NCBI RefSeq assembly: GCF_014649855.1
Contig: NZ_BMTV01000016.1
Coordinates: forward strand, 118,824 to 182,823
From: Streptomyces roseolus
Lineage (GTDB): Bacteria > Actinomycetota > Actinomycetes > Streptomycetales > Streptomycetaceae
Direction of reading: 5' to 3'
DNA: 64,000 nt
Of the stretch, positions 26,120 to 33,214 are shown in pieces. Position 1 is the first letter of the stretch, and each line of letters begins with the position of its first letter. Both the position numbers and the translations under genes were made by a program. The notes under the pieces are model-generated. The model was not told the DNA's origin, did no database searches, and was given only the letters and a program-made list of their open reading frames with translations.

Positions 26120-26667
26120 TCCTCCTCCACCTCGACGTGGTCGGCGACCGCGACGACCAGGAGGCGGGTGCCGGGCTCGGTGGCGCGCCAGCGGTGCCGG
26201 ACGCCGCCGGAGAGGTACAGGGTGTCGCCCCGGCCGAGGCGGTGGGCGCGGCCCTCGGCCTCGACCTCGACGGCGCCGTCGGCGACGTACAGCAGCTCGT
26301 CGTTGCGGTGCTGGAACTCGCGGCCCGCGTCCTGCTCGCCGGTGAACTCCAGGGCGTGCAGCTGGTGCCGGGCGCGGACCAGGCGCCGGATCCCGTCGGG
26401 GAGACCGGGCGTGCCCTCGTCGGCGCGGACGACGTCGACGGTGCGGGCGGCCTCGGCGGCGGCGAGGAGTTCGGCGGCGGTGGTCTGGAGGGCCTCGGCG
26501 ACCAGTTCCAGGGAGCGGCGGCTGGGGCGGGCGCGCTCGTTCTCGATCTGGCTGAGGAAGGGCACGGAGAGGCCGCTGCGGGAGGCGACGACGGCCAGGG
26601 TGAGCTGGAGGGCCCTGCGGCGCCTCTTGACGGCCGCGCCCACGCGGGGTGCTTCCTTCTCGTCCAT
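26116..26667 (-). CDS. XRE helix-turn-helix regulator with cupin sensor domain
   Basis: This 183-aa regulator has an N-terminal XRE HTH (about 8-65: TLAVVASRSGLSVPFLSQIENERARPS) and a C-terminal cupin_2 barrel (about 105-178: FQHRNDELLYVADGAVEVEAEG). Proteins of this layout bind small ligands in the cupin and control catabolic or stress operons. It is coupled to the metal-receptor gene by a 4-nt overlap, suggesting the receptor is part of its regulon or supplies its signal. Upstream lie four perfect 11-bp direct repeats. The ATG at 26667 has GGAGGGA upstream. Confidence 0.9.
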   Translation of the reverse strand: MDEKEAPRVGAAVKRRRRALQLTLAVVASRSGLSVPFLSQIENERARPSRRSLELVAEALQTTAAELLAAAEAARTVDVVRADEGTPGLPDGIRRLVRARHQLHALEFTGEQDAGREFQHRNDELLYVADGAVEVEAEGRAHRLGRGDTLYLSGGVRHRWRATEPGTRLLVVAVADHVEVEEE

Positions 26668-26796
26668 GGCGCTCCCTCCCTCTGCCGGCTGCCTCGACGC
26701 GTACCTGCTGGTTACCTGCACCTTACGCAGCTTTGGGCCGGGGTTTCGCGTCGTGGCGGAAAGGAGCCCGGAAGGAAGCGGGGAACGGGCCAAGGA

Positions 26797-26840
26797 ACGA
26801 GTCGGGGACGAGTCGGGGACGAGTCGGGGACGAGTCGGGG
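26797..26840. repeat. Four perfect 11-bp direct repeats
   Basis: Four identical head-to-tail copies of ACGAGTCGGGG occupy 26797-26840, 130 nt upstream of the XRE-cupin start. The 11-bp period is about one helical turn, so copies present the same DNA face. The rest of the gap 26668-26955 holds this array and the terminator at 26882, and no gene. Confidence 0.85.
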
Positions 26841-26881
26841 TGGATCCCGGGTCGAGCGGGCGACGAGCCGGGGCCGGATCC

Positions 26882-26925
26882 GGGGAGGGGTGGTCGCCGG
26901 ACGTGCCCGGCGACCACCCCTCCCC
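26882..26925. terminator. Terminator of the betaine ABC operon
   Basis: A perfect 19-bp stem (26882-26900 with 26907-26925) and a 6-nt loop lie 30 nt past the permease-receptor stop. It insulates the operon from the XRE-cupin gene downstream. Confidence 0.85.
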
Positions 26926-26955
26926 CACGGATGACGGTCCCCCGTCACTCCCCCG

Positions 26956-28764
26956 TCACTGCGGGGCGAGCCGCTCCGCGAGGCCCGGCTGGGCGTCCAG
27001 CCAGGCCCGGACGGCCTCCTGCTCCTTGCCCTTGCCGCTCTCCTGGATCTCCGCCTCGAGGCCGGTGAGCTGCTTCTCGCTGAGCTCGAAGTCCTTCAGC
27101 CAGGCCCCCACTTCGGGGTTCTCCTCGCTGAAGCCCTTGCGGGCCAGGGTGTGGACGCCGTCGCCCTTGCCCCAGACGCCCTTCGGGTCGGCGAGCTTCG
27201 TCAGGTCGTGCGCGGAGTAGGCCCAGTGCGGGGACCACAGGGTGACGACGACCGGTTCCTCGCGGTCGTAGGCGCGCTTCAGCTCGGCGAGCATGCCGGG
27301 CGTGGAGCCGTCGACGACCTCGTACTCGCCCTCCAGGCCGTACTCCTTCAGGACCTTGTCCTTGAGGATGCCCATCATGCCGGCGCTGGGCTCGATGCCG
27401 ACGATGCGGCCCTTGAAGCGGTCGCCCTTGCCCTTGAGGTCGGCGAGGGACTTCACGTCCTTCACGTAGGAGGGGACGGACAGCTCCAGGGAGGTCGGGC
27501 CGTACCAGGAACCGAGGTCCTCCAGCTTGTTCCCGTACTTCTCCAGGTACGAGGCGTGGGTGACGGGCAGCCACGCGTCGGTCTGGAAGTCGAGCTGCCC
27601 GCCGGCGAGGCCGGTGTACAGCGCGCCGGCCTCCAGCTGCTTGGTCTCGACCTCGTACCCGCGGCGCTCCAGGAGCTCCTTCCACAGGTAGGTGGAGGCG
27701 ATGCCCTCGTCCCACGGGATGTAGCCGATGCTGATCTTCTTGCCGTGGCCGGCGCCCGCGCCGGACGCGGCGGTCGAGGTGGCACCGGAGCCGCCGAGGA
27801 AGCCGGTGCCGCCCGCGACGAGCGCGAGGACGACGATGCCGACGAGCGCGGTGACGGGCTGCGGGCGGTGCGCCCACAGCCTCGCGGTGCGGCGGCGGGC
27901 GACGGCGGCGCGGGCCTTCACGAGGGCGCGGCGGCCGAGCGGGGAGACCTGGCGGCCGAGCGCGCCGGTCATCCGGTCGAGGTACATGGCGAGGACGACG
28001 ATGGAGACGCCCGCCTCGAAGCCGAGGCCGATGTCGACGTTGCCGATGGCCTTGTAGACGGCGCCGCCGAGCCCGCCGCCGCCGACCATGCCGGCGATGA
28101 CGACCATGGAGAGGCCGAGCATGATGACCTGGTTGACGCCGGCCATGATCGTCGGCACGGCGAGCGGCAGCTGGACGCGGAGCAGGGTGTTGCGCGGGGT
28201 GGTGCCGAACGCCTCGGCGGCTTCGACGAGTTCGGCGTCGACCTGCCGGATGCCGAGCTCGGTCATGCGGACGCCGGGCGGCAGCGCGAAGACGATGGTG
28301 GCGATGATGCCGGGGACCACGCCGACGCCGAAGAAGATGATGCCGGGGATGAGGTAGACCATCGCCGGCATGGTCTGCATGAAGTCGAGGACGGGCCGCA
28401 GCACGGCGCTGACCGTCTTGGACCGGGCCGCCCAGATGCCGAGCGGGACGGCGATCACCAGGGTGACGAGGGTGGCGACGAGGACCAGCGAGAGCGTCGC
28501 CATCGCCTCGTCCCACAGCTGTACGGAGTCGACGAGCGCGAGCCCGGCGAAGGAGAGAAGGCCGGCGGCGAGGCCGCGCAGCCACCAGGCGACGACGGCG
28601 AGGATGCCGGCGAAGAGCAGCGGCTGCGGCGCCGACAGGACGGCGTCGATGCCGTCGTACAGGCCGGTGATGCCGGAGCTGACGGCGTCGAAGAGCCAGG
28701 AGAACCGTGCCTGGAGCCAGTCGACGGAGGCGTCGACCCAGGAACCGAGGGGAAGCTCAGGCAT
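26956..28764 (-). CDS. Betaine/choline ABC importer, permease fused to substrate-binding domain
   Basis: This 602-aa fusion has an N-terminal ProW/OpuAB-like permease (about 1-285) with five or more helices and an EAA-type loop (ELVEAAEAFGTTPRNTLLRVQLPLA split at the loop). A further transmembrane segment (about 300-325) and a short Gly/Ser linker lead to a ProX/OpuAC-like receptor domain outside the membrane (about 340-600), with ligand-site aromatics in IPWDEG, DAWLPVTH and WSPHWAYS. Such fusions import glycine betaine, proline betaine or carnitine as osmoprotectants. The start overlaps the ATPase gene end by 8 nt. Confidence 0.93.
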   Translation of the reverse strand: MPELPLGSWVDASVDWLQARFSWLFDAVSSGITGLYDGIDAVLSAPQPLLFAGILAVVAWWLRGLAAGLLSFAGLALVDSVQLWDEAMATLSLVLVATLVTLVIAVPLGIWAARSKTVSAVLRPVLDFMQTMPAMVYLIPGIIFFGVGVVPGIIATIVFALPPGVRMTELGIRQVDAELVEAAEAFGTTPRNTLLRVQLPLAVPTIMAGVNQVIMLGLSMVVIAGMVGGGGLGGAVYKAIGNVDIGLGFEAGVSIVVLAMYLDRMTGALGRQVSPLGRRALVKARAAVARRRTARLWAHRPQPVTALVGIVVLALVAGGTGFLGGSGATSTAASGAGAGHGKKISIGYIPWDEGIASTYLWKELLERRGYEVETKQLEAGALYTGLAGGQLDFQTDAWLPVTHASYLEKYGNKLEDLGSWYGPTSLELSVPSYVKDVKSLADLKGKGDRFKGRIVGIEPSAGMMGILKDKVLKEYGLEGEYEVVDGSTPGMLAELKRAYDREEPVVVTLWSPHWAYSAHDLTKLADPKGVWGKGDGVHTLARKGFSEENPEVGAWLKDFELSEKQLTGLEAEIQESGKGKEQEAVRAWLDAQPGLAERLAPQ

Positions 28765-29812
28765 GAGCGGTCACCCCCTCGGTCGCGAGCCCGCCCATCA
28801 CGGCGAGCAGCTTCTCCTTCCGTACGACTCCGAGGGTGACCCCGCCGGAGTCCCGGACGGTCACCGGGTGCGGGCCCTCGGCGGCGAGGGCGCACAGGTC
28901 GGCGAGGAGCGTGTCGGGGCCCGCGACCGGGGCGTCCGGGTCGGGCTCGGCACCGGCCTCGGGGGAGGTCATCACGGCGGAGGCGGTGAGCACCCGGGAG
29001 CGGTCGACGTCCTGGATGAAGGAGGCGACGTAGTCGTCGGCTGGCCGGACCAGGATGTCCTCGGCCGAGCCGAGCTGCACGATCCGGCCGCCGCGCATCA
29101 CGGCGATGCGGTCGCCGAGGCGCATGGCCTCGTTGAGGTCGTGGGTGATGAAGACGATGGTCTTCTTCAGCTGCTTCTGGAGCACCAGGAGCTGGTCCTG
29201 CATGTCGCGTCGGATCAGCGGGTCGAGGGCGCTGAAGGACTCGTCCATGAGCAGCAGGTCGGCGTCGGTGGCGAGCGCCCGGGCCAGGCCCACGCGCTGC
29301 TGCATGCCGCCGGAGAGCTCGTCGGGCCAGGAGTTCTCCCAGCCGGCCAGGCCGCACAGCTCCAGCGCCTCGGCGGCGCGCTTCTCGCGTTCGGCGCGCG
29401 GGACGCCCTGGACCTCCAGGCCGTAGCCGGCGTTCTCCAGGACGGTGCGGTGCGGGAAGAGCGCGAAGTGCTGGAAGACCATGCTGACGCGGCGGGAGCG
29501 GACCTCGCGCAGCGCGCGGGGGGAGAGCGCGGTGAGGTCGTCGCCGTCGTAGAGGACGCGGCCCGCGGTCGGTTCGAGCAGGCCGTTGAGCATGCGCAGC
29601 AGGGTGGACTTGCCGGAACCCGAGAGGCCCATGACCACGAAGATCTGACCCGGTTCGACCACGAACGACGCGTCGACGACGGCGGCGGTGACGCCGTCCT
29701 CGCGCAGTGCGTCGCGGTCGGCGCCGTTCACGAGCGCGCGGACGGCCGCGGTCTCGTCGGCGGGGCGTCTGGCGAACACCTTGAACAGGTGGTCGGCCTG
29801 GAGCCTGGACAC
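28757..29812 (-). CDS. Betaine/proline ABC importer ATPase (ProV/OpuAA type)
   Basis: This 351-aa ATPase has Walker A GLSGSGKST, Q-loop FQHFALFPHRT, signature LSGGMQQRVGLARALA, Walker B LLLMDESFSALD and H-loop FITHDLNEA, all intact. An N-terminal segment (about 1-45) is characteristic of ProV. The C-terminal CBS region (about 270-350) is degenerate; in OpuA the CBS domains gate transport by ionic strength or bind cyclic-di-AMP. The GTG at 29812 follows GAGGTGA. It is first in the two-gene operon. A hairpin plus T-run lies 25 nt upstream and a Crp-type palindrome about 174 nt upstream. Confidence 0.94.
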   Translation of the reverse strand: MSRLQADHLFKVFARRPADETAAVRALVNGADRDALREDGVTAAVVDASFVVEPGQIFVVMGLSGSGKSTLLRMLNGLLEPTAGRVLYDGDDLTALSPRALREVRSRRVSMVFQHFALFPHRTVLENAGYGLEVQGVPRAEREKRAAEALELCGLAGWENSWPDELSGGMQQRVGLARALATDADLLLMDESFSALDPLIRRDMQDQLLVLQKQLKKTIVFITHDLNEAMRLGDRIAVMRGGRIVQLGSAEDILVRPADDYVASFIQDVDRSRVLTASAVMTSPEAGAEPDPDAPVAGPDTLLADLCALAAEGPHPVTVRDSGGVTLGVVRKEKLLAVMGGLATEGVTAHA

Positions 29813-29836
29813 ATTCACCTCACGGATAGCAGGGAA

Positions 29837-29867
29837 AACGGCCCGCCACCCCCGCGACCGGGCCGTT
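29837..29867 (-). terminator. Hairpin with T-run just upstream of the betaine operon
   Basis: On the minus strand a 9-bp stem AACGGCCCG/CGGGCCGTT with a 13-nt loop is followed by TTCCC, giving four T residues in all. It lies 25 nt before the ATPase start. It would be in the leader if transcription starts upstream, and may act as an attenuator or 5' stabiliser. I found no known riboswitch core next to it. Confidence 0.35.
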
Positions 29868-29985
29868 GGAGCGGGGCGGGATCTGCCCGCGACACCCGTC
29901 GCGTACGGGGCCCACCACTCGGGGCCCCTTACCGGGTCCGCTCCGGGCTCGCGCCTGCCCCGCCCCCCCAAGGGCAAACGCAAAG

Positions 29986-29999
29986 GTGACGGGGGTCAC
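29986..29999. promoter_or_regulatory. Crp-type palindrome upstream of the betaine operon
   Basis: GTGAC-N4-GTCAC matches the motif GTG(N)6GNCAC that I recall for S. coelicolor Crp. It is 174 nt upstream of the ABC ATPase start on the minus strand, and 263 nt before the exonuclease on the plus strand. Confidence 0.4.
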
Positions 30000-30085
30000 G
30001 GCGACGTACGAAGGACGGGTCTCCGCGCGGGGGCGGGAGGCAGGCGCCGGGCGGGTGCGGCAGGACGCGGCGACCGCAGCTCCGG

Positions 30086-30250
30086 GCCGGTGCGGCAGGG
30101 TGCGGCGACGTCCGGCCCGGGCCGGTGCCGGTCGGGTGCGGCGGCATCCGGTCCAGGCCGGTGCCGGTCGGGTGCGGCGGCATCCGGTCCAGGCCGGTGC
30201 CGGTCGGGTGCGGCGGCGTCCGGTCCGGGACGGTGTCGGTCGGGTGCGGC
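30086..30250. repeat. 36-bp tandem repeat upstream of the exonuclease gene
   Basis: Two identical 36-nt units (30121-30156 and 30157-30192) are followed by a near-identical third (30193-30228) and a partial fourth (30229-30250); a degenerate copy precedes them (30086-30120). The array ends 12 nt before the exonuclease GTG. The 36-nt period is a multiple of 3 and in frame with the gene, where it would read AGAGRVRRHPVQ per unit. The remainder of the 449-bp gap 29813-30261 has no gene. Confidence 0.9.
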
Positions 30251-30261
30251 ATGATCGGGGT

Positions 30262-31188
30262 GTGACGCGACGCCTGATGCTCCTGGACACCGCCAGCCTC
30301 TACTTCCGTGCGTACTTCGGCGTGCCGGACTCGGTCCGGGCCCCGGACGGGACGCCGGTCAACGCCGTGCGGGGGCTGCTCGACTTCATCGGCCGGCTGG
30401 TCCACGACCACCGGCCGGACGACCTGGTCGCCTGCTGGGACGAGGACTGGCGCCCCCAGTGGCGGGTGGACCTGATCCCCTCCTACAAGGCGCACCGGGT
30501 GGCCGTGGAGACGGAGACCGGGCCGGACGAGGAGGAGATCCCGGACACGCTCGCCCCGCAGGTGCCGGTGATCGAGGAGGTCCTCGCGGCGCTCGGCATC
30601 GCCCGGATCGGCGCGGCGGGCTACGAGGCGGACGACGTGATCGGCACGCTCGCGGAGCGGGCGAAGGGCCCGGTGGACATCGTGACCGGTGACCGGGACC
30701 TCTTCCAGCTCGTCGACGACGAGCGGGCGGTCCGGGTGCTGTACCCGCGCAAGGGCGTCGGCGACTGCGACCTGGTGGACGACGAGCTGATCCGCGCCAA
30801 GTACGGGGTGCGGCCCGACCGGTACGCCGACTTCGCGGCCCTCCGCGGCGACGCCAGCGACGGCCTGCCCGGCGTGAAGGGCATCGGCGAGAAGACGGCG
30901 GCGCAGCTGATCACGGAATACGGCGACCTGGCCGGCGTGCGGGCGGCGGCCGAGGACGGCACCTCGAAGCTCACCCCGGCCAAGCGGCGGGGGATCGTGG
31001 AGGCGGCGGCCTATCTGGACGTGGCGCCGACGGTGGTCCGGGTCGCGCGGGACGTGAAGCTGCCCGACTTCGACCCGGCGCTGCCGGCGGCCCCGCGCGA
31101 TCCGGCGGCCCTGGACGCGCTGGCGGCCCGCTGGAACCTCGGAGGCGCCGTGAACCGGCTGCTGCCGGTCCTCGCCGGCCGCGGCTGA
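30262..31188 (+). CDS. 5'-3' exonuclease (PolI N-terminal-like, stand-alone)
   Basis: This 308-aa FEN/5'-nuclease has the acidic metal-site cluster LLDTASLYFRAYFG, CWDED, YEADDVIGTLA and VTGDRDLFQLVDD. It also has the helix-hairpin-helix DNA grip GLPGVKGIGEKTAAQLI. It trims 5' flaps and RNA primers, or processes damaged DNA, without an attached polymerase. The GTG at 30262 (TRRLMLLDTAS) starts at the family N-terminus. The frame stays open upstream through the 36-bp repeats, so a longer translated form is formally possible but unlikely. It is single-cistron. Confidence 0.93.
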   Translation: MTRRLMLLDTASLYFRAYFGVPDSVRAPDGTPVNAVRGLLDFIGRLVHDHRPDDLVACWDEDWRPQWRVDLIPSYKAHRVAVETETGPDEEEIPDTLAPQVPVIEEVLAALGIARIGAAGYEADDVIGTLAERAKGPVDIVTGDRDLFQLVDDERAVRVLYPRKGVGDCDLVDDELIRAKYGVRPDRYADFAALRGDASDGLPGVKGIGEKTAAQLITEYGDLAGVRAAAEDGTSKLTPAKRRGIVEAAAYLDVAPTVVRVARDVKLPDFDPALPAAPRDPAALDALAARWNLGGAVNRLLPVLAGRG

Positions 31189-31212
31189 CGCGCCGAACGG
31201 GCGGGGATGTTA

Positions 31213-31230
31213 ACTTAGGCATACCTAAGT
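31213..31230. promoter_or_regulatory. Iron box (IdeR/DmdR-type)
   Basis: The inverted repeat ACTTAGG-CATA-CCTAAGT lies 29 nt before the siderophore-interacting protein start, within a TTAACTTAGGCATACCTAAG context. It resembles the DtxR/IdeR/DmdR1 box (TTAGGTTAGGCTAACCTAA) and should repress the gene when iron is plentiful. Confidence 0.85.
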
Positions 31231-31258
31231 CTCACCCAGGCAGTCAGGAGAGCCCGCC

Positions 31259-32107
31259 GTGGCAGAGCAGCCGGCCCGCAAGGCCCCCCAGGCCACCGAA
31301 GCGCGCGTGGTGCGCACCGAGCGCATCACCCCGCACATGGTGCGGATCGTGCTCGGCGGTCCGGGCCTGGACGGTTTCGACGCCGGGTCCTTCACCGACC
31401 ACTACGTGAAGGTGCTCTTCGCTCCCGCGGAGGTCACCTACCCGGAGCCCTTCGACATGGAGCGGATCCGGGCCGAGTACCCGCGCGAGCAGTGGCCCAC
31501 CACCCGCACGTACACGGTGCGCGCCTGGGACCCGGTCCACCGCGAGCTGACCCTGGACTTCGTGGTCCACGGCGACGAGGGCCTGGCGGGCCCCTGGGCG
31601 GCCCGCGCCCAGGTCGGCGAGACGGTCCGCTTCCTCGGCCCCGGCGGCGGCTACGCCCCGGACCCGGCCGCGGACTGGCACCTCCTCGTCGGCGACGAGA
31701 GCGCCCTCCCGGCCATCGCGGTCGCCCTCGAACGCCTCCCCGCGAACGCGAAGGTGCACGCCTTCATCGAGATCGAGGACGCCGCCGACGAGCAGAAGTT
31801 CGCGACCGAGGCGGGCATCGAGGTGACCTGGCTCCACCGCACCGGCCGCCCGACCGGCGAAGCCCTCATCGAAGCCGTACGCGCCCTGCCCTTCCCCGAG
31901 GGCGACGTCCACGCCTTCGTCCACGGCGAGGCCGGCTTCGTCAAGGAACTCCGCCGCCACCTCCGCATGGACCGCCAGGTCCCCCGCGAACGCCTCTCCA
32001 TCTCCGGCTACTGGCGCCATGGCAAGACGGACGAGGCCTGGCGCGCCATCAAGCGGGAATGGAACGCCCAGGTGGAACGCGAACAGGAACCCACCCAGAC
32101 CCCCTGA
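31259..32107 (+). CDS. Siderophore-interacting protein (ViuB/YqjH-type ferric reductase)
   Basis: This 282-aa flavin-dependent reductase frees iron from imported ferric-siderophores in the cytosol. An FAD-binding domain (about 15-140: TRTYTVRAWD as the RxYT flavin motif, then LDFVVHGDEGLAGPWA) precedes the NAD(P)H-like SIP domain (about 140-270: WHLLVGDESALPAIA, then SGYWRHGKTDEAWR), whose C-terminus is the family hallmark. The GTG follows CAGGAG. An iron box overlaps its promoter, so it is expressed under iron starvation. No siderophore transporter or biosynthesis gene is nearby. Confidence 0.95.
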   Translation: MAEQPARKAPQATEARVVRTERITPHMVRIVLGGPGLDGFDAGSFTDHYVKVLFAPAEVTYPEPFDMERIRAEYPREQWPTTRTYTVRAWDPVHRELTLDFVVHGDEGLAGPWAARAQVGETVRFLGPGGGYAPDPAADWHLLVGDESALPAIAVALERLPANAKVHAFIEIEDAADEQKFATEAGIEVTWLHRTGRPTGEALIEAVRALPFPEGDVHAFVHGEAGFVKELRRHLRMDRQVPRERLSISGYWRHGKTDEAWRAIKREWNAQVEREQEPTQTP

Positions 32108-32128
32108 CGAACACCCGGACCGGGGAAG

Positions 32129-32213
32129 CCCCTTCCCTCTTACCCCTTCCCTCTTACCCCTTCCTTCTCCCTCCCCCTCCCCTCCCCCCTCCCTCTCCTC
32201 CCCTGCCCCTTCC
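32129..32213 (+). repeat. Polypyrimidine tract with 14-bp direct repeat
   Basis: Two identical 14-nt units CCCCTTCCCTCTTA (32129-32142 and 32143-32156) lead into 48 uninterrupted pyrimidines (32157-32204), ending 20 nt before the downstream ATG. The strand asymmetry is extreme for the window. Confidence 0.85.
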
Positions 32214-32232
32214 AGGCACCTATCCTGGCGCC

Positions 32233-33162
32233 ATGGTCACCCCCGAACGCGCCGTGGGCGCCGTGCTCGGCTCCGCGGTCGGCGACGCGTTGGGCGCGCC
32301 CTTCGAGTTCGGGCTGCCCGGTGTCTTCAGCGCCCGGTTCCCGGACGGTGTCGGGGAGTTGTGCGGGGGCGGGGGCTGGGACCCGGGCGAGGCCACCGAC
32401 GACACCCAGATGGCGGTGCTCATCGGGGAGTCGCTGCTCGACCGCGGCGGGCTCGACCTTCCCGACGTGTTCGACCGGTTCCGGCGCTGGGCTGCCGCCG
32501 ATCCCAAGGACATCGGCCTCCTGACCGAGCGCGTGCTGCTGGGCGGCGAGCCGTGGGACCGGGCGGCCGCCCTGGACTTCCGGGTGGAGGGGCGCGGCGC
32601 CGGCAACGGTTCTCTGATGCGGGCCTCCACGGCCGCCGTCCACTTCGCCGCCCGGGGGCGGACCGCGACCATGGACGCCGGCCGCCGGCTCGCCGCCCTC
32701 ACCCACGGGGACCCTGCCGCCTGGGAGGGCACCGCACTGCTGCACGAGCTGATCCGCGTGGCCCTGCTCGACGGCGATCCCCTGGCCGCGCTCCCTGACG
32801 TCCTCGCCGAGGTGGACCCGCGTCATCGGGAGCGCTGGGCCACCGTCCTGGCGCCCGGCTGGCGGCCGGAGGACGCGACGGAGTTCAACGGGGCCGTGTG
32901 GCCCTGCCTCGGCTCCGCCGTGTGGGCGCTGCGCACCACCGGCACCTTCGAGGAGGCTCTGACCGCTGCCGTCGATCTCGGTGGGGACACCGACACGGTG
33001 GCCGCCGTCACCGGCATGCTGGCGGGCGCCGTGCACGGCGCCGGGGCGATCCCGGACCGCTGGACGGCCGCGCTGCACGTCCCCCTTCCCGGTTTCGGCG
33101 GCCGCGTCCTGCGTGCGGGCGACCTACGGTCGCTGGCGCTCGCTCTGCGCCTCAGCACCTGA
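32233..33162 (+). CDS. ADP-ribosylglycohydrolase (DraG family)
   Basis: This 309-aa all-helical hydrolase removes ADP-ribose from proteins or small molecules. The N-terminal GSAVGDALGAPFEFG, the metal-binding ATDDTQM and the C-terminal LGGDTDTVAAVTGMLAGA supply the two-magnesium site, and all ligands appear intact. The target could be ADP-ribosyl-Arg, as in DraG, or another ADP-ribose conjugate. There is no partner ADP-ribosyltransferase nearby. An ATG at 32233 follows a long polypyrimidine tract with no purine-rich ribosome binding site close by, so translation may be weak or leaderless. It is convergent with the P450 gene (52-nt gap). Confidence 0.93.
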   Translation: MVTPERAVGAVLGSAVGDALGAPFEFGLPGVFSARFPDGVGELCGGGGWDPGEATDDTQMAVLIGESLLDRGGLDLPDVFDRFRRWAAADPKDIGLLTERVLLGGEPWDRAAALDFRVEGRGAGNGSLMRASTAAVHFAARGRTATMDAGRRLAALTHGDPAAWEGTALLHELIRVALLDGDPLAALPDVLAEVDPRHRERWATVLAPGWRPEDATEFNGAVWPCLGSAVWALRTTGTFEEALTAAVDLGGDTDTVAAVTGMLAGAVHGAGAIPDRWTAALHVPLPGFGGRVLRAGDLRSLALALRLST

Positions 33163-33214
33163 CCCCGGTTCCGTCCGTCCGCTGAACCGCCACGCCGCCG
33201 AACCGCACGCCCGG

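Noticed and set aside
29813..30020. Known cyclic-di-AMP (ydaO) riboswitch upstream of the betaine operon
   Set aside because: I could not find the conserved core motifs; only a simple hairpin with a T-run is visible.
30086..30250. CRISPR-like array
   Set aside because: The 36-bp units abut directly with no unique spacers and there are no cas genes; it is a tandem repeat.
29866..30261. N-terminal extension of the exonuclease through the 36-bp repeats
   Set aside because: Family homology starts at the GTG at 30262; the upstream translation is Arg/Gly-rich and repetitive. Kept only as a point to test.
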